A stretch of DNA of 64,000 nucleotides from Polyangiaceae bacterium (GCA_025937835.1 JAICQO010000001.1:1-64000); one strand, 5' to 3'; shown: positions 23,977 to 34,165, counted from the first letter of the stretch. Notes: generated by a model not told the origin, from the sequence alone. A program made the numbers and translations.

Positions 23977-26900
23977 TCAAAGCCCGAGCCTCCGGCGCAC
24001 GGCGAACGCGGCGTCGCTGATCCAGAACCGCAGCAGGTCTTCGGTGAGCTGCATGCCCTCGGCCAGCGCCTCCCCTTCGATTCCCGCCAGATCGCCCTCG
24101 AGGCGCCGCACGAGGCCGATGCTGGACGGCAGATCGTCGGCGACGATCAGAGCCGCCCGAGCCGCCGTCAGCCGGGCCTCGGTGGTCCAGGTCACGGGGT
24201 TCAAGCGCGGGGCGTCGGCGTAGGCCCGAGCCGCATCTTCGATCGGCCCGCGCCCGATCCACGGCAACGACTTCGAGACGCGCCGGGTCAGCGAGGCGAG
24301 GTACTCCTCGTCCAGCTTGCCCGAGGCGAACGACGGTTCGACGAGCCGCGCGGCTGCGGCGAGCAAGAGCTCGATGCCCGCGGGCGCGAGCCGATCGACG
24401 ACGGCGATCCCGCGCGCGACGTTGGCCATCGCACGCGAGATCAAGAACGCCTGCTCCGGCTCGCTGAGACCGGCCACGTGCGACGGGACCAGGATGCTCA
24501 CCGGATCGGTGAGCTCGACCTCGACCAGGCCCTGGTGCGCGCCGTGGACGTAGAGCTCGTAGGCGTGGACGCCGAACGCGTGCGCCGCTCGCTCGGTGAC
24601 CTGGCGCAGCGGGTGCGACGAGCGGTTGCTCACCCGGTCGCGATTCGACACGTTCCAGCGATCGAGCTCGGGCGGGTTCACCTTGCCGACGATGTCGCGG
24701 AGCGCTGCCAGGAGCCGCAGCGTCGGATCTTCACCGCGCCGCGGCGAAATCTGCGCAATCTCGTTGGGGCCGATGCTGCCGGAGCCGACCGCGAGCGGGC
24801 GGACCGGGCGCAGGCTCCAAGCGGTGCGCTCGACATCGTTGGCGTAGCCGAGCGCCACCAGCGGACCGAGCGCCAGCGTCGCCTCCGCCGGCCGTTCGAG
24901 GCCGCGGTAAGCTTCGACGAGCTGGCGGTAGCTCTTCGCCTGGTGCACGTCGTCCGCGAGCAAGCGCATGAGCTCGTTGATGGCGCGCTGGTGCTGGCCG
25001 GCCGCGAGCAGGCGCTCGGCGAGCTCGGCGCGCAGCGGAAGATGTTCGCTGTGCAGGGCCAAACCGCGCTCCAGCACGTGCACGGCTTCTGCGTGATCGC
25101 GCAGGGGCCCGGCGAGCGTCCGTGATAGCTCGGCGTAGGTCTCGGGGGACGCCGGCGCCACCGACTCGATGTGGCGCTTCAGCGCGTTCGCGTAGCGCGC
25201 GAACGACGGGCCGTCGTTCGGCTTCGACGCTTCGACCAGCTCGCGCAGCTCGCGCGCCGCGGGGCCGGAGACGCCCGACAGCACCACGGCCTGCTCGTAG
25301 GCGTGCGCCGAGGCCTCCGGCTGTTTGCGCTGGCGCTCGACGCGGGCCAGCAAGCACAGCGCCCGGACGCGCGACTCGGGATCGGGGCTGACACGAACCA
25401 GCGCGAGCGCGCTCTCAGCGGCGCGATCGAGCTCGCCGAGGCGCGCCTCGAGCGCGGCCCTGCGCTCGAGCGCCTCACGGTGCTCGGGGTCGAGCGCCAG
25501 CACCGCGTCGAGCTCGGCCCGCGCGCGCTTCGGCTCGGCGCGCTGCTCTTCGAAGATCGAGGCCAGCTTGAAGCGCGCGCGCACGGCGATCGCCGGATCC
25601 GGATTCAGACCCTGGATTTGCTCCAGCCGTTCGACGGCCTTGTCCCACTGACCCGCTCGCGCCAGGAGCTCGCCGAGCGTGAGCAACAGCGGCGCGCGCG
25701 AGCTCGTGACGCCGAGCACCCGCTCGAGCGCGGCGATCGCCGAGGCCAGATCGCGCTTGTGATCGGCGTAGATCTCGGCGATCCGCGCCCACAGCGCCGC
25801 GATGCGCTCCGGCTTCTTGGCGACGCGCGCGGCCTGCGTGAGCACGGACAGCAGCCGATCGAGCTCGTTCCTGCCGATCAGCAGCTGGGAGAGCTGCTTT
25901 TCGGCACGCTCGTCGTCCGGATCCATCTCGAGCGCGCGGCCGAGGACGCGCGTCGCGCCTTCGTGGTCGGAGCGCGCGATCCGCGCCTCGGCGGCCCGGG
26001 TGGCGAGAGAAGCGGCGCGCGACAGGTCCAGGCCGACCCGTGCCTCGTGCTCGGCGGCTTCTTCGAGCAGCTTCTCGTCGGCGAGCCGCTCGGCGACGCG
26101 GCTGAAGCCGCGCACCGCGCCGAACGCCTCGGGATCGCGCGACAGCGCGGAGCGATAGGCCTCGAGCGCTCCCGGATTTTCCGCAGCCTCGAGCGCTTCG
26201 CCGAGCCGCACCTCGTGCGCGGCCACGCTGATCGGATCGGCCAGCGAAGACGCGAGCTGGGCGTGGATGTGCTGGAGCAGTGGGTGATCGTTCTCGCGCA
26301 GCGCGAGCGCCTCCAGCGACTCGAGCGCGCCGCGGTCCCCTGGCAAAAGCTCGAGGATCGCGCCGAGCGCTTGCCGCCCGCGGTCGCCCTGGGCTTTGCC
26401 GTTCCCGCGCAGCCGCGCGAGCTCGCGCAACGCGCCGACCCGGCCGCGCTTGTCCGAGAGCACCCGCGACTCCTTCGCGTACACGGTGGCGAGTGCTTCC
26501 CAGGCGCCGGCCGAGGCGTAGAGCGGCTCCAGCGCGAACAGCGCCTCGAGCTCGGAGGGCTCGCGCTCGAGCACCTGCTCGAAGCAGCGGATGGCGCGCG
26601 CGGCCTCGCCGAGATCGTCGCGGTAGACCTGACCTGCGCGCAGCAACGCCGAGACCACGAGCCGTGGGTCGGCGTGCACCGTGGCCTCGCGCTCGAGCAC
26701 CTCCACGAGCCGCCGGTGTTCGCCCTTGGCCGCGAGCAACCGCAGCAAGCCCTCGCGCGCGGCGCCGAGCGTCGGATCGAGCGCGAGCGCCTGGTCGTAT
26801 CCCGCCAGCGCGCGCTCCTGAGCGCGCAGCCGATTTTCCTGGATCTCCGCGACGCGGAGCAGGGCGCGCGCCTTTTGCTCGGGGCTCTCGAGCGCCGCGA

Positions 26901-29466
26901 CCTCGGAGTCCAGGAGCCGGACGAGCTCGTCCCAACGGCCCTTCTCTTCGAGCTTTCGCTCGAGAGCGCGGCGGGCGCTCTGCTGGGTGGGGTCGGCCTC
27001 GACCGAACGCTTGTACGACGCGATCGCCTCGTCGTCGCGGCCGAGCTCGTTCTCGCACAGCCGGCCGATGCGCAGCTCGAGCGCCGCGCGGCCCGGCCCG
27101 AGCGGCGAAATCGACAGCTCGGCGCGATAGATCTCGAGCAGCTCCTGATGTCGACCCGCGCGGTGGTAAACGCGGCCCAGCGCGGCGTAGGCCGGGGCGT
27201 AGGTCGTGTCGAGCTCGAGCAACCTCTTGTAGAAGCTCGACGCGTACATGTCGTCGTCGAGCTGGCGCTCGGCGACTTCACCCGCGCGGATTAGAATATC
27301 GAGCTTGCCGCGCCGGTCGCGGGTGCGCTCGGCCTCGAGCTCGAGCGCGGAGATCAGCTCCTTCCACTGGCCCGCGCGCTCGGCTGCGCGCTGGAGGGCG
27401 TGGAGCGCGCCCGGATCCTCCGGCGCGACCTTCAAGATGCGTTTGTAAGCGAGCAGCGCCTGCGCGGGCGCTTCCAGCGCGTCCTCGTGCAGGTGCCCGA
27501 TCTTGTACAGGTAATTGACCTTGGCCTCGGTATCGGCCGCGCTATCCACGGCGCGCTCGTAGAGCGCCACGAGCTCCGTGAAGCGGCGGCTCGTGGTGAA
27601 CAACCGGACCAGCGCCTTGAACGACGTCGGGTGCGCAGGCACCACGCCGAGCGCGAGCGAGTACTCGGCGACCGCGTCGTCGGCGCGGTCCAAATGCCGC
27701 TCGTAGAGCTCCGCGACGCGCGCGTGGGCCTGGGCCTTGCGCGACGGCTCGCGCGCGGCGGCGGCCTCGGCCTGGTGCAACTCCACGAGCGGTAAGTAGT
27801 CGCCGCGCTGCTCGTAGAGCTCCGCGAGCGGCTGGATCACCGGCAGGTACGCCGGATCGAGCTTGCGCGCGCGCTCGTACCAGTCGATCGCGCGGCCCGG
27901 GTCGTCGAGCTTGCGCGTGTACAGCTCCGCGACCCGCTGCAAATACGTGAGCCGCTCCGCGGGAGACTGCACGAGCTCGGCGAGCCGCTCCAGCACGTGG
28001 CACAACTCTCGAGGTTTATTCTCGCGCTCGTAGGCGCGCGCGAGCTCGGCGAGGATCGCGGTGTCGGACGGCGCGTCCTTGGCGGCGCGCTCGAGCGCCC
28101 GCGCGCCCTCGTCCAGGGCGCCGAGCTGATCGAGCCACAGCTTGCCGACCCGGTAATAACAGGCGGCGCGCACAGCCGAGTCGCTGCACAGCTCCGCCTC
28201 GCGCTCGAGCACCGAAATCAAATCGCGGAAGCGCTGCGCGGCGTGGTGGAGCCGCTTCAGCGCGTGGACGGGCGCGGACGTCTTCGGCTCGGTCTCGAGC
28301 GCGCGCTCGTAGAGATCGACGGCCGTGCGCAGATCCCCGCGGCGCGACTCGAACAGGCGCGCGCGCATGGCGATCACGGCCGCGCGGTGGCGCGGATCGC
28401 CGAGCACGGCGTTGGCCTCGCGCTCGAGGGTCTTGTCGAGCGCTTCCCACGCGCCCTGCAAGCTCGCGGCGCGCGCGATGCCGCGGACGCGCGTCGCGTC
28501 GTCCTCACTCAGCTCGCTCGCCGCCTCGAACGCGAGCAGCGCTTCTTTGGGGCGGTTCAGCACGTCTTCGAGCAGGCAGCCCTTCTCGTAGTGCAGCTCG
28601 GCGCGGCGCAGCGGGCCGTCGGCGAGACGGATCTCCGCGTCGTAGAGCGCGAGCACCTCGTCGGAGCGGCCGAGCGCGAGCAGGGCCCGCCGCGCGCCGT
28701 GGATCGTCGGCACGTGATCGCCGAGCAGCGCGTGCGCGCGCAAGTACGCCTCGGCGGCGCCGCTCTTGTCGCCGATCGGGCTCTCGAGCAAGCGCGCGCG
28801 TTCGTATTCGAGGCGGCCGCGCCGCACGCCCGAGCTCGCTCCGAGCAGCTCGCGCCCCAGCGCGTCGAGCAGCGACTTGGCCGTTTGCAGCCGGCGCTCG
28901 GCGACGTCACCGCCCTGGGTGAGCCGCGTCGGGCCGCCGTTCGCGATGAAGCGGGTGGGCAGCTCGTCGGAGGCCGACGGAGGCTCGTCCATCAGCGGCT
29001 CGTCGAGCAGCGGCACCACGCTGGCGACGCGCGGCACGGTCACGGCGTCGAACGGGATCCCGCCCGGCCTCGCGACGGCCACGGGCTTTACGCCCATCGG
29101 AGCCTTGCGCTCCGGCGCGGGCGCCTTGCTCGCGGCCGGCGGCGCGGGCGCCTTGCTCGGCGCGCTCCCGCGCGGCGGCGCGGGTGCCTTGCTCGCCGAA
29201 CCTGGCGCCTTGCTCGCCGGACCCGGCGCCTTACTCGGCGGGGGGCGCAGCACCTTCTTCTCGGAAGGGCCTTCGCCCGAGTTGCCCTTCGTCTTCGGCG
29301 GAAGCGGCAGCGGAATACTGCGCGCGTCCGAAGCAGAGGGTCGATCGGCATTGGAATCGGGCGCGCTCGAGCGCGGTGCACGCACCGGAGGCGGTGGCGG
29401 CACCGAACGCTTGTCGGGCGGGCGCGGGATCCCGGGTTTGTGGGAACGTTTCGCGTCGTCAGCCAT
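23977..29466 (-). CDS. Giant TPR protein, first gene of the ECF-sigma operon
   Basis: ATG 29466 (MADDAKRSHKPG) is preferred to an in-frame start 9 bp earlier. Of 1829 residues, the first ~170 are Pro/Lys/Ala-rich (repeats of SKAPAP) and disordered. The body is a long superhelix of tetratricopeptide repeats with the classic 34-residue rhythm, such as AIDWYERARKLDPAYLPVIQPLAELYEQRGD and AIRCFEQVLEREPSELEALFALEPLYASAGA; I estimate 35-40 repeats. The last ~350 residues depart from it (VERTAWSLRPVRPLAVG, SNRSSHPLRQVTERAAHAFGVHAYELYVHG), resembling the C-terminal domain of large myxobacterial TPR proteins, perhaps binding another protein. No signal peptide or enzyme motif. A scaffold role is likely. 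Confidence 0.85.
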   Translation of the reverse strand: MADDAKRSHKPGIPRPPDKRSVPPPPPVRAPRSSAPDSNADRPSASDARSIPLPLPPKTKGNSGEGPSEKKVLRPPPSKAPGPASKAPGSASKAPAPPRGSAPSKAPAPPAASKAPAPERKAPMGVKPVAVARPGGIPFDAVTVPRVASVVPLLDEPLMDEPPSASDELPTRFIANGGPTRLTQGGDVAERRLQTAKSLLDALGRELLGASSGVRRGRLEYERARLLESPIGDKSGAAEAYLRAHALLGDHVPTIHGARRALLALGRSDEVLALYDAEIRLADGPLRRAELHYEKGCLLEDVLNRPKEALLAFEAASELSEDDATRVRGIARAASLQGAWEALDKTLEREANAVLGDPRHRAAVIAMRARLFESRRGDLRTAVDLYERALETEPKTSAPVHALKRLHHAAQRFRDLISVLEREAELCSDSAVRAACYYRVGKLWLDQLGALDEGARALERAAKDAPSDTAILAELARAYERENKPRELCHVLERLAELVQSPAERLTYLQRVAELYTRKLDDPGRAIDWYERARKLDPAYLPVIQPLAELYEQRGDYLPLVELHQAEAAAAREPSRKAQAHARVAELYERHLDRADDAVAEYSLALGVVPAHPTSFKALVRLFTTSRRFTELVALYERAVDSAADTEAKVNYLYKIGHLHEDALEAPAQALLAYKRILKVAPEDPGALHALQRAAERAGQWKELISALELEAERTRDRRGKLDILIRAGEVAERQLDDDMYASSFYKRLLELDTTYAPAYAALGRVYHRAGRHQELLEIYRAELSISPLGPGRAALELRIGRLCENELGRDDEAIASYKRSVEADPTQQSARRALERKLEEKGRWDELVRLLDSEVAALESPEQKARALLRVAEIQENRLRAQERALAGYDQALALDPTLGAAREGLLRLLAAKGEHRRLVEVLEREATVHADPRLVVSALLRAGQVYRDDLGEAARAIRCFEQVLEREPSELEALFALEPLYASAGAWEALATVYAKESRVLSDKRGRVGALRELARLRGNGKAQGDRGRQALGAILELLPGDRGALESLEALALRENDHPLLQHIHAQLASSLADPISVAAHEVRLGEALEAAENPGALEAYRSALSRDPEAFGAVRGFSRVAERLADEKLLEEAAEHEARVGLDLSRAASLATRAAEARIARSDHEGATRVLGRALEMDPDDERAEKQLSQLLIGRNELDRLLSVLTQAARVAKKPERIAALWARIAEIYADHKRDLASAIAALERVLGVTSSRAPLLLTLGELLARAGQWDKAVERLEQIQGLNPDPAIAVRARFKLASIFEEQRAEPKRARAELDAVLALDPEHREALERRAALEARLGELDRAAESALALVRVSPDPESRVRALCLLARVERQRKQPEASAHAYEQAVVLSGVSGPAARELRELVEASKPNDGPSFARYANALKRHIESVAPASPETYAELSRTLAGPLRDHAEAVHVLERGLALHSEHLPLRAELAERLLAAGQHQRAINELMRLLADDVHQAKSYRQLVEAYRGLERPAEATLALGPLVALGYANDVERTAWSLRPVRPLAVGSGSIGPNEIAQISPRRGEDPTLRLLAALRDIVGKVNPPELDRWNVSNRDRVSNRSSHPLRQVTERAAHAFGVHAYELYVHGAHQGLVEVELTDPVSILVPSHVAGLSEPEQAFLISRAMANVARGIAVVDRLAPAGIELLLAAAARLVEPSFASGKLDEEYLASLTRRVSKSLPWIGRGPIEDAARAYADAPRLNPVTWTTEARLTAARAALIVADDLPSSIGLVRRLEGDLAGIEGEALAEGMQLTEDLLRFWISDAAFAVRRRLGL

Positions 29467-29641
29467 CGGGCACATCGACCGCGCGAGCGCGCGGACGGGA
29501 ACAGATTAGCCCAAGTTTTCCCCGGCTGGCGGCCTCGCGTGCGTCACAACCCGAGTGTCTACGGCGCTTTCGGTAGGGTTCGGCACTCCTGCGTACACGC
29601 CCCCTGCCCCGGTCTCATTCGGCGTGCTATCAAGCGCCGCC

Positions 29642-30952
29642 GTGTCGTCCGAGTTGCTCGTGTTTCGCGCCGTCCGGGCGCTCGATCCTGCATCGTCACT
29701 GGACGCCGTCGTCGACGTCATCGTCGATCGCGGCGTGATCGCGAAGATCGGGCCGAACTGCGCGGCGGACGCCGTCCGCGCCGAGCACGCCCGCGTGATC
29801 GAGGGGCACGGCCGCTGGTTGGTGCCCGCGTTCGTGGACCTACACGCCCATCTGCGCGAGCCGGGACACGAATACAAAGAGGAGATCGCGACCGGCCTCC
29901 GGGCCGCGGCGGCGGGCGGCTACGCGCACGTGTGCGTGATGCCGAACACGCGCCCGGTCAACGACACCCGCGCCGTGACCGAGCTGATGCTCGCCCGCGC
30001 CGCCGAAGCCGGTGGACCGAGCCTGCACCCGATCGCCGCCATCACCGTCGGTCAGAAGGGCAAGGACCTGACCGAGATGGCGGAGCTCCGCGACGCGGGC
30101 GCCGTCGGCGTGAGCGACGACGGCGTGTGCGTGATGTCGAGCGCCGTCATGCGCCGCGCGCTCGAGTACGCGAAGAACTTCGACATGCCCGTGATCCAAC
30201 ACGCCGAGGATCACGAGCTCACGCTCGGCGCCGACATGCACGAAGGCGTGATCTCGGCGCGCCTCGGGCTCCGCGGCTGGCCGCGCGTGGCCGAAGACGT
30301 GATCGTCGCGCGCGACGTGATCCTCGCGGAGTACGTGAAAGCCCGCTACCACGTGGCCCACGTCTCGACCGCAGGCGCCATCGCGCTGATCCGCGAGGCG
30401 AAATCGCGCGGCGTGCCGGTGACGTGCGAGGTCACGCCTCACCACCTGCTGCTCACGGACGCGGCGCTGATCGGCTACGACACCGCCTGCAAGGTGAACC
30501 CGCCGCTGCGCGAGGAAGAAGACGTGGTCGCCCTGCGCGAGGCCCTGGCCGACGGCACGATCGACGCGATCGCCACCGATCACGCGCCGCACTCGCCGCT
30601 CGAGAAGGACTGCGAGCTGTCCGAGGCGTCTCCGGGCATCATGGGCCTCGAGCTGTGTTTCGGGCTGCTCCTCGGCCTGGTCGGCAAAGAGCGGCTGTCC
30701 TTGCCGCGGCTGCTCGACGCGCTGTCGGTGCGCCCCGCCAAGATCGCCGGCGTCGAGCCGCCGTCGCTGCGTGAAGGCGCACGCGCCGAGCTCACGCTCG
30801 TCGATCCCGAGCTTGCCTGGACGCCTCGCACGACGCAGCTTCACACCAAGGGCAGGAACACGCCGTTCATGAATCACGAGCTCAGGGGCAAAGTACTGAT
30901 GACGCTGGCGCGTGGAGAGATCGCATTCGACGCGCTCGGAGGTGGCTCGTGA
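29642..30952 (+). CDS. pyrC: Dihydroorotase
   Basis: The 436-residue amidohydrolase closes N-carbamoyl-aspartate to dihydroorotate, step 3 of UMP synthesis. The metal motif HAHLREPG gives H68 and H70, VIQHAEDH and VAHVSTAG give further His, and IATDHAPH gives the conserved Asp (D313). Its length and motifs fit class I dihydroorotases. GTG 29642 is the start: it is where homologues begin (SSELLVFRAVRALD), and the longer frame from 29555 adds Pro-rich residues. It starts the operon pyrC-carA-rimO and ends GTGA, overlapping the carA start. It is divergent from the giant TPR gene (175 bp between starts), with no obvious attenuator. Confidence 0.92.
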   Translation: MSSELLVFRAVRALDPASSLDAVVDVIVDRGVIAKIGPNCAADAVRAEHARVIEGHGRWLVPAFVDLHAHLREPGHEYKEEIATGLRAAAAGGYAHVCVMPNTRPVNDTRAVTELMLARAAEAGGPSLHPIAAITVGQKGKDLTEMAELRDAGAVGVSDDGVCVMSSAVMRRALEYAKNFDMPVIQHAEDHELTLGADMHEGVISARLGLRGWPRVAEDVIVARDVILAEYVKARYHVAHVSTAGAIALIREAKSRGVPVTCEVTPHHLLLTDAALIGYDTACKVNPPLREEEDVVALREALADGTIDAIATDHAPHSPLEKDCELSEASPGIMGLELCFGLLLGLVGKERLSLPRLLDALSVRPAKIAGVEPPSLREGARAELTLVDPELAWTPRTTQLHTKGRNTPFMNHELRGKVLMTLARGEIAFDALGGGS

Positions 30953-32100
30953 GCGCGCCGCGTCCGGGTTATCTGGCGCTCGCCGACGGCACCGTCTTTT
31001 CGGGCAACCTGTTCGGTAGAGACGGCATCGCGATCGGCGAGGCGGTGTTCACCACCGGCATGACCGGTTACCAAGAGGTGCTCACCGATCCGTCTTACGC
31101 CGGCCAGCTCGTGACCATGACCGCGCCGCAGATCGGCAACACCGGCATCAACGCGGAGGATCCGGAGAGCACGAGCGGCAAGCCGCAGGTGGCCGGCTTC
31201 ATCGTGCGCGACAACAGCCCGGTGATCTCGAACTACCGCGCCGACGAGTCGCTCGACGCCTACCTCGAGAAGAACGGCATCGTCGCGATCTCGGACATCG
31301 ACACGCGGCGCCTGACGCGGCACCTGCGCGACAAAGGCTCGCAGAACGCCGCCATCGGCAGCGAATCGCCGGACGTGCTGGTCGATCGTGCGCGCAACGC
31401 GCCGAGCATGGAGGGCCTGGATCTGGTCGCGCGCGTCACGCCCGAGAAGAGCTACGCCTTCAAGGAGACACGCGGCGAGTGGAACGCGCCGATCTCGCCG
31501 GAGCTGCCCCCGCAGTCCGGCGCGATGCCCCCGCGGCAGAAGGTCGTGGCCATCGACTACGGCGCCAAGCGCAACATCTTGCGCTGCCTGGTCGATCTCG
31601 GCTGCGACGTGACGGTGGTGCCGGCCAGCGTCAGCGCCGAAGAGATCTTGAAGCTCGACCCCGACGGCGTGTTCCTGTCGAACGGCCCGGGCGATCCGGC
31701 CGCAGTCACCTATGGCGTGAACACGATCCGCTCGCTGCTCGGCAAAAAGCCGATCTTCGGGATCTGCCTCGGCCACCAGATGCTCGCGCTCGCGCTCGGA
31801 GCCAAGACCTACAAGCTCAAGTTCGGTCACCGCGGCCTGAACCAGCCGGTGAAGGATCTGGCCACGGGTCGGATCGAGATCACCACGCAGAACCACGGCT
31901 TCGTGGTCGACGTGGACTCGCTGAAGGGCGTGGCTCGCTCGACGCACCTGCACCTGAACGACGGCACGAGCGAAGGGCTCGAAGCCCCGGAGCTCCGCGC
32001 CTTCAGCGTGCAATACCACCCCGAAGCTGCCGCCGGCCCGCACGACTCGCTGTACCTGTTCCACCGCTTCAAGACGTTGATGTCGAGCCCCAAGCCATGA
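30949..32100 (+). CDS. carA: Carbamoyl-phosphate synthase small subunit
   Basis: The 383-residue glutaminase subunit hydrolyses glutamine and passes ammonia to CarB for carbamoyl phosphate. The N-terminal domain has the usual LADGTVFSGNLFG and GMTGYQEVLTDPSYAGQLVTMT; the C-terminal class I amidotransferase domain has SNGPGDPA, the nucleophile C273 in GICLGHQ, and the H357/E359 pair in YHPEA. GTG 30949 overlaps pyrC by 4 bp. The large subunit gene carB is not in this window, so the two subunits are encoded apart, or carB lies elsewhere. Confidence 0.95.
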   Translation: MSAPRPGYLALADGTVFSGNLFGRDGIAIGEAVFTTGMTGYQEVLTDPSYAGQLVTMTAPQIGNTGINAEDPESTSGKPQVAGFIVRDNSPVISNYRADESLDAYLEKNGIVAISDIDTRRLTRHLRDKGSQNAAIGSESPDVLVDRARNAPSMEGLDLVARVTPEKSYAFKETRGEWNAPISPELPPQSGAMPPRQKVVAIDYGAKRNILRCLVDLGCDVTVVPASVSAEEILKLDPDGVFLSNGPGDPAAVTYGVNTIRSLLGKKPIFGICLGHQMLALALGAKTYKLKFGHRGLNQPVKDLATGRIEITTQNHGFVVDVDSLKGVARSTHLHLNDGTSEGLEAPELRAFSVQYHPEAAAGPHDSLYLFHRFKTLMSSPKP

Positions 32101-33542
32101 CCGCCGAGGGCTCCGAAACGCCCGAGCGCACCATCCATTTCGTGAGCCTCGGCTGCCCGAAGAATCGGGTGGATTCCGAGGTGATGCTGGGCGTCGCCGA
32201 GCAGGCCGGATACCAGCACGTGGACGATCCGAGCCAGGCGCGCGTGATCGTCGTCAACACCTGCGGCTTCATCGACGCCGCCAAAAAAGAGTCGATCGAT
32301 ACGATCCTCGAGCTCTCCGAGTACAAGAAGGCCGGCGCCTGCGAGCGCTTGGTCGTGACCGGCTGCCTCAGCCAGCGCTACCCCGACGAAGTCGCCGAGG
32401 GGCTGCCGGAGGTGGACAACGTGCTCGGCTCGAGCGACATGCTGAAGCTCGAAACCGTGCTGCGCGGCAGCGGCGAGCGGATCATGGTCGGGAACCCCGC
32501 CGACTGGGTGATGGGCTCGGCCGATCCGCGCCGGATCTCGACCCGCGGCCGCAGCGCCTACGTGAAGATCGCCGAGGGCTGTAACCGCACCTGTGCCTTC
32601 TGCGTGATCCCCGAGATCCGCGGCAAGCAGCGCTCGCGCGCCGAGCTCGACGTGGTGCGCGAGGTCGAGGCGCTGGCCGCGGCCGGCGTGCTCGAGGTGA
32701 ACCTGGTCTCGCAAGACACCATCGCCTACGGCCGCGACCTCGGCGGCGGCGAGTCGCTCGCGTCGCTCGTGCAAAAAGTGGCGGAGGTTCCGGGCATCCA
32801 CTGGGTGCGCCTGCACTACCTTTACCCGGAGAAGCTCGACGACGGACTGATCGAGCTGATGTCGAGCCACCCGCGGATCGTGCCGTACATCGACATGCCG
32901 TTGCAGCATGCGGCGGACGGCATGCTGCGGCGCATGCGCCGCGGCCACGGCGGCAAGCGCCTGTACGAGCTGGTCGAGCGGCTGAAGGCCAAGATCGACG
33001 GGGTCGTGCTGCGCTCGGCGTTCATCGTCGGTCACCCCGGCGAGACGGAGCAAGAGTTCGACGAGCTGGTCGAGTTCGTGCGCTTCGCGGAGTTCGATCA
33101 CGTGGGCGTCTTCCGCTATTCCGACGAGCCGAGCGCGCGCGCGCATGCCCTCTCGGACAAGGTGCCGGAGCGCACCGCCGGAGCCCGCGCACGCAAGCTG
33201 ATGAGCGTTCAGCGCCCGATCAGCAAGCGCAAGAATCGCGCGCGCATCGGCAGCGAGCTCGAGGTGCTGGTCGAGGGCCCGAGCGAGAGCGAAGAGCTCG
33301 TGTTCGTCGGTCGCCACGCGGGACAGGCTCCCGAGGTCGACGGCTGCGTGTACCTGTCGGGCGGCGAAGTGCGCCCCGGCGAAATCCGCCGCGTGCGCAT
33401 CACGCAAGCCTCCGACTACGATCTGGTCGGCGAGCTCGAAGACGCGGACGCCGAAGAGCCCCTGCCCTCCGCTCCCGAGCGGTCGCCGATCTCCTTCAAG
33501 CGCAGCGACGGCCGTCAAACGGCGCTTCGCACCGTGCGCTAG
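32097..33542 (+). CDS. rimO: Ribosomal protein S12 methylthiotransferase
   Basis: The 481-residue radical-SAM enzyme adds a methylthio group to an Asp of ribosomal protein S12. Its N-terminal cluster domain has SLGCPKNRVDSEVM, NTCGFIDAAKKES and VTGCLSQRY (three Cys), and the radical-SAM domain has C162-x3-C166-x2-C169 (EGCNRTCAFCVIP). YIDMPLQHAADGMLRRM and FIVGHPGETEQEF are typical of RimO. The C-terminal TRAM domain follows (~residues 395-455). It is a little longer than E. coli RimO through a C-terminal tail. ATG 32097 overlaps the carA stop (ATGA), ending the operon. Confidence 0.95.
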   Translation: MTAEGSETPERTIHFVSLGCPKNRVDSEVMLGVAEQAGYQHVDDPSQARVIVVNTCGFIDAAKKESIDTILELSEYKKAGACERLVVTGCLSQRYPDEVAEGLPEVDNVLGSSDMLKLETVLRGSGERIMVGNPADWVMGSADPRRISTRGRSAYVKIAEGCNRTCAFCVIPEIRGKQRSRAELDVVREVEALAAAGVLEVNLVSQDTIAYGRDLGGGESLASLVQKVAEVPGIHWVRLHYLYPEKLDDGLIELMSSHPRIVPYIDMPLQHAADGMLRRMRRGHGGKRLYELVERLKAKIDGVVLRSAFIVGHPGETEQEFDELVEFVRFAEFDHVGVFRYSDEPSARAHALSDKVPERTAGARARKLMSVQRPISKRKNRARIGSELEVLVEGPSESEELVFVGRHAGQAPEVDGCVYLSGGEVRPGEIRRVRITQASDYDLVGELEDADAEEPLPSAPERSPISFKRSDGRQTALRTVR

Positions 33543-33561
33543 GACAGCGCCGTCGTCGCGG

Positions 33562-33915
33562 CTACGGCTCGGGCTCGGGCTGTGGGCTCGGGATTTCGAA
33601 CTCGAGCATGTCGCTCGTCTGCGAGCCGACCGTGTACCACATCTGAATTCGATCACCCTCTTGGGTGATGAGCGTCAGGCTGTACACGCCGTCGTCGCCG
33701 GCGATCTCGAACGCGCCCTGGTCGGAGCCGCGGTTGATGGCATAGACCCAGGCCCCGCCCTCGACCTTGCCCGACAACGTGGTCACGCCGTTCTCGTCCG
33801 GTCCGTCGATGCTGGGCTCCGCCGGCGGTGGCAGCGGCAGCGTCGGCGCGAGGCAGGCCCCGAGCATCAGGGCGCCCGCAACCGAGAGCAGGAGACGGCG
33901 CGGCAGCGTTCGCAT
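33562..33915 (-). CDS. Small hypothetical lipoprotein
   Basis: ATG 33915 gives MRTLPRRLLLSVAGALMLGAC, a good lipoprotein signal; the longer frame from 34014 adds a charged, unlikely leader. The 117-residue product continues through a Pro-rich linker to one small beta-rich domain (TTLSGKVEGGAWVYAINRGSDQGAFEIAGDDGVYSLTLITQEGDRIQMWYTVG) like an immunoglobulin- or carboxypeptidase-regulatory-type fold. It converges on rimO with stops 20 bp apart. Function unknown. Confidence 0.65.
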   Translation of the reverse strand: MRTLPRRLLLSVAGALMLGACLAPTLPLPPPAEPSIDGPDENGVTTLSGKVEGGAWVYAINRGSDQGAFEIAGDDGVYSLTLITQEGDRIQMWYTVGSQTSDMLEFEIPSPQPEPEP

Positions 33916-34165
33916 GTCCGCCCCGAGCCTAGCATTCGCCGTGCCGTGTGACCGGAGCTCGGGTCTGCCCGCGTTTGTGGCCCGATTCGTGCGGGATCCC
34001 CGGTTTCCCAGCATACTGATCGGGTCCGGAACGTGAACGGAGTTTCCAGTGCCGACAACGGCGTTGGCAGCCGGGGCCTCCAGAACAGCCAGAAAATGGC
34101 GTGGAAGACCGGAGGAGTGTTAACCGCCTGGTTCGTGGGAGCCCGCAAGAGCCGAGGATCCGCGG

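Noticed and set aside
25171-30774. Long plus-strand frames opposite the giant TPR gene and across pyrC
   Set aside because: They follow the codon pattern of the real genes in another frame and carry no recognisable protein features.
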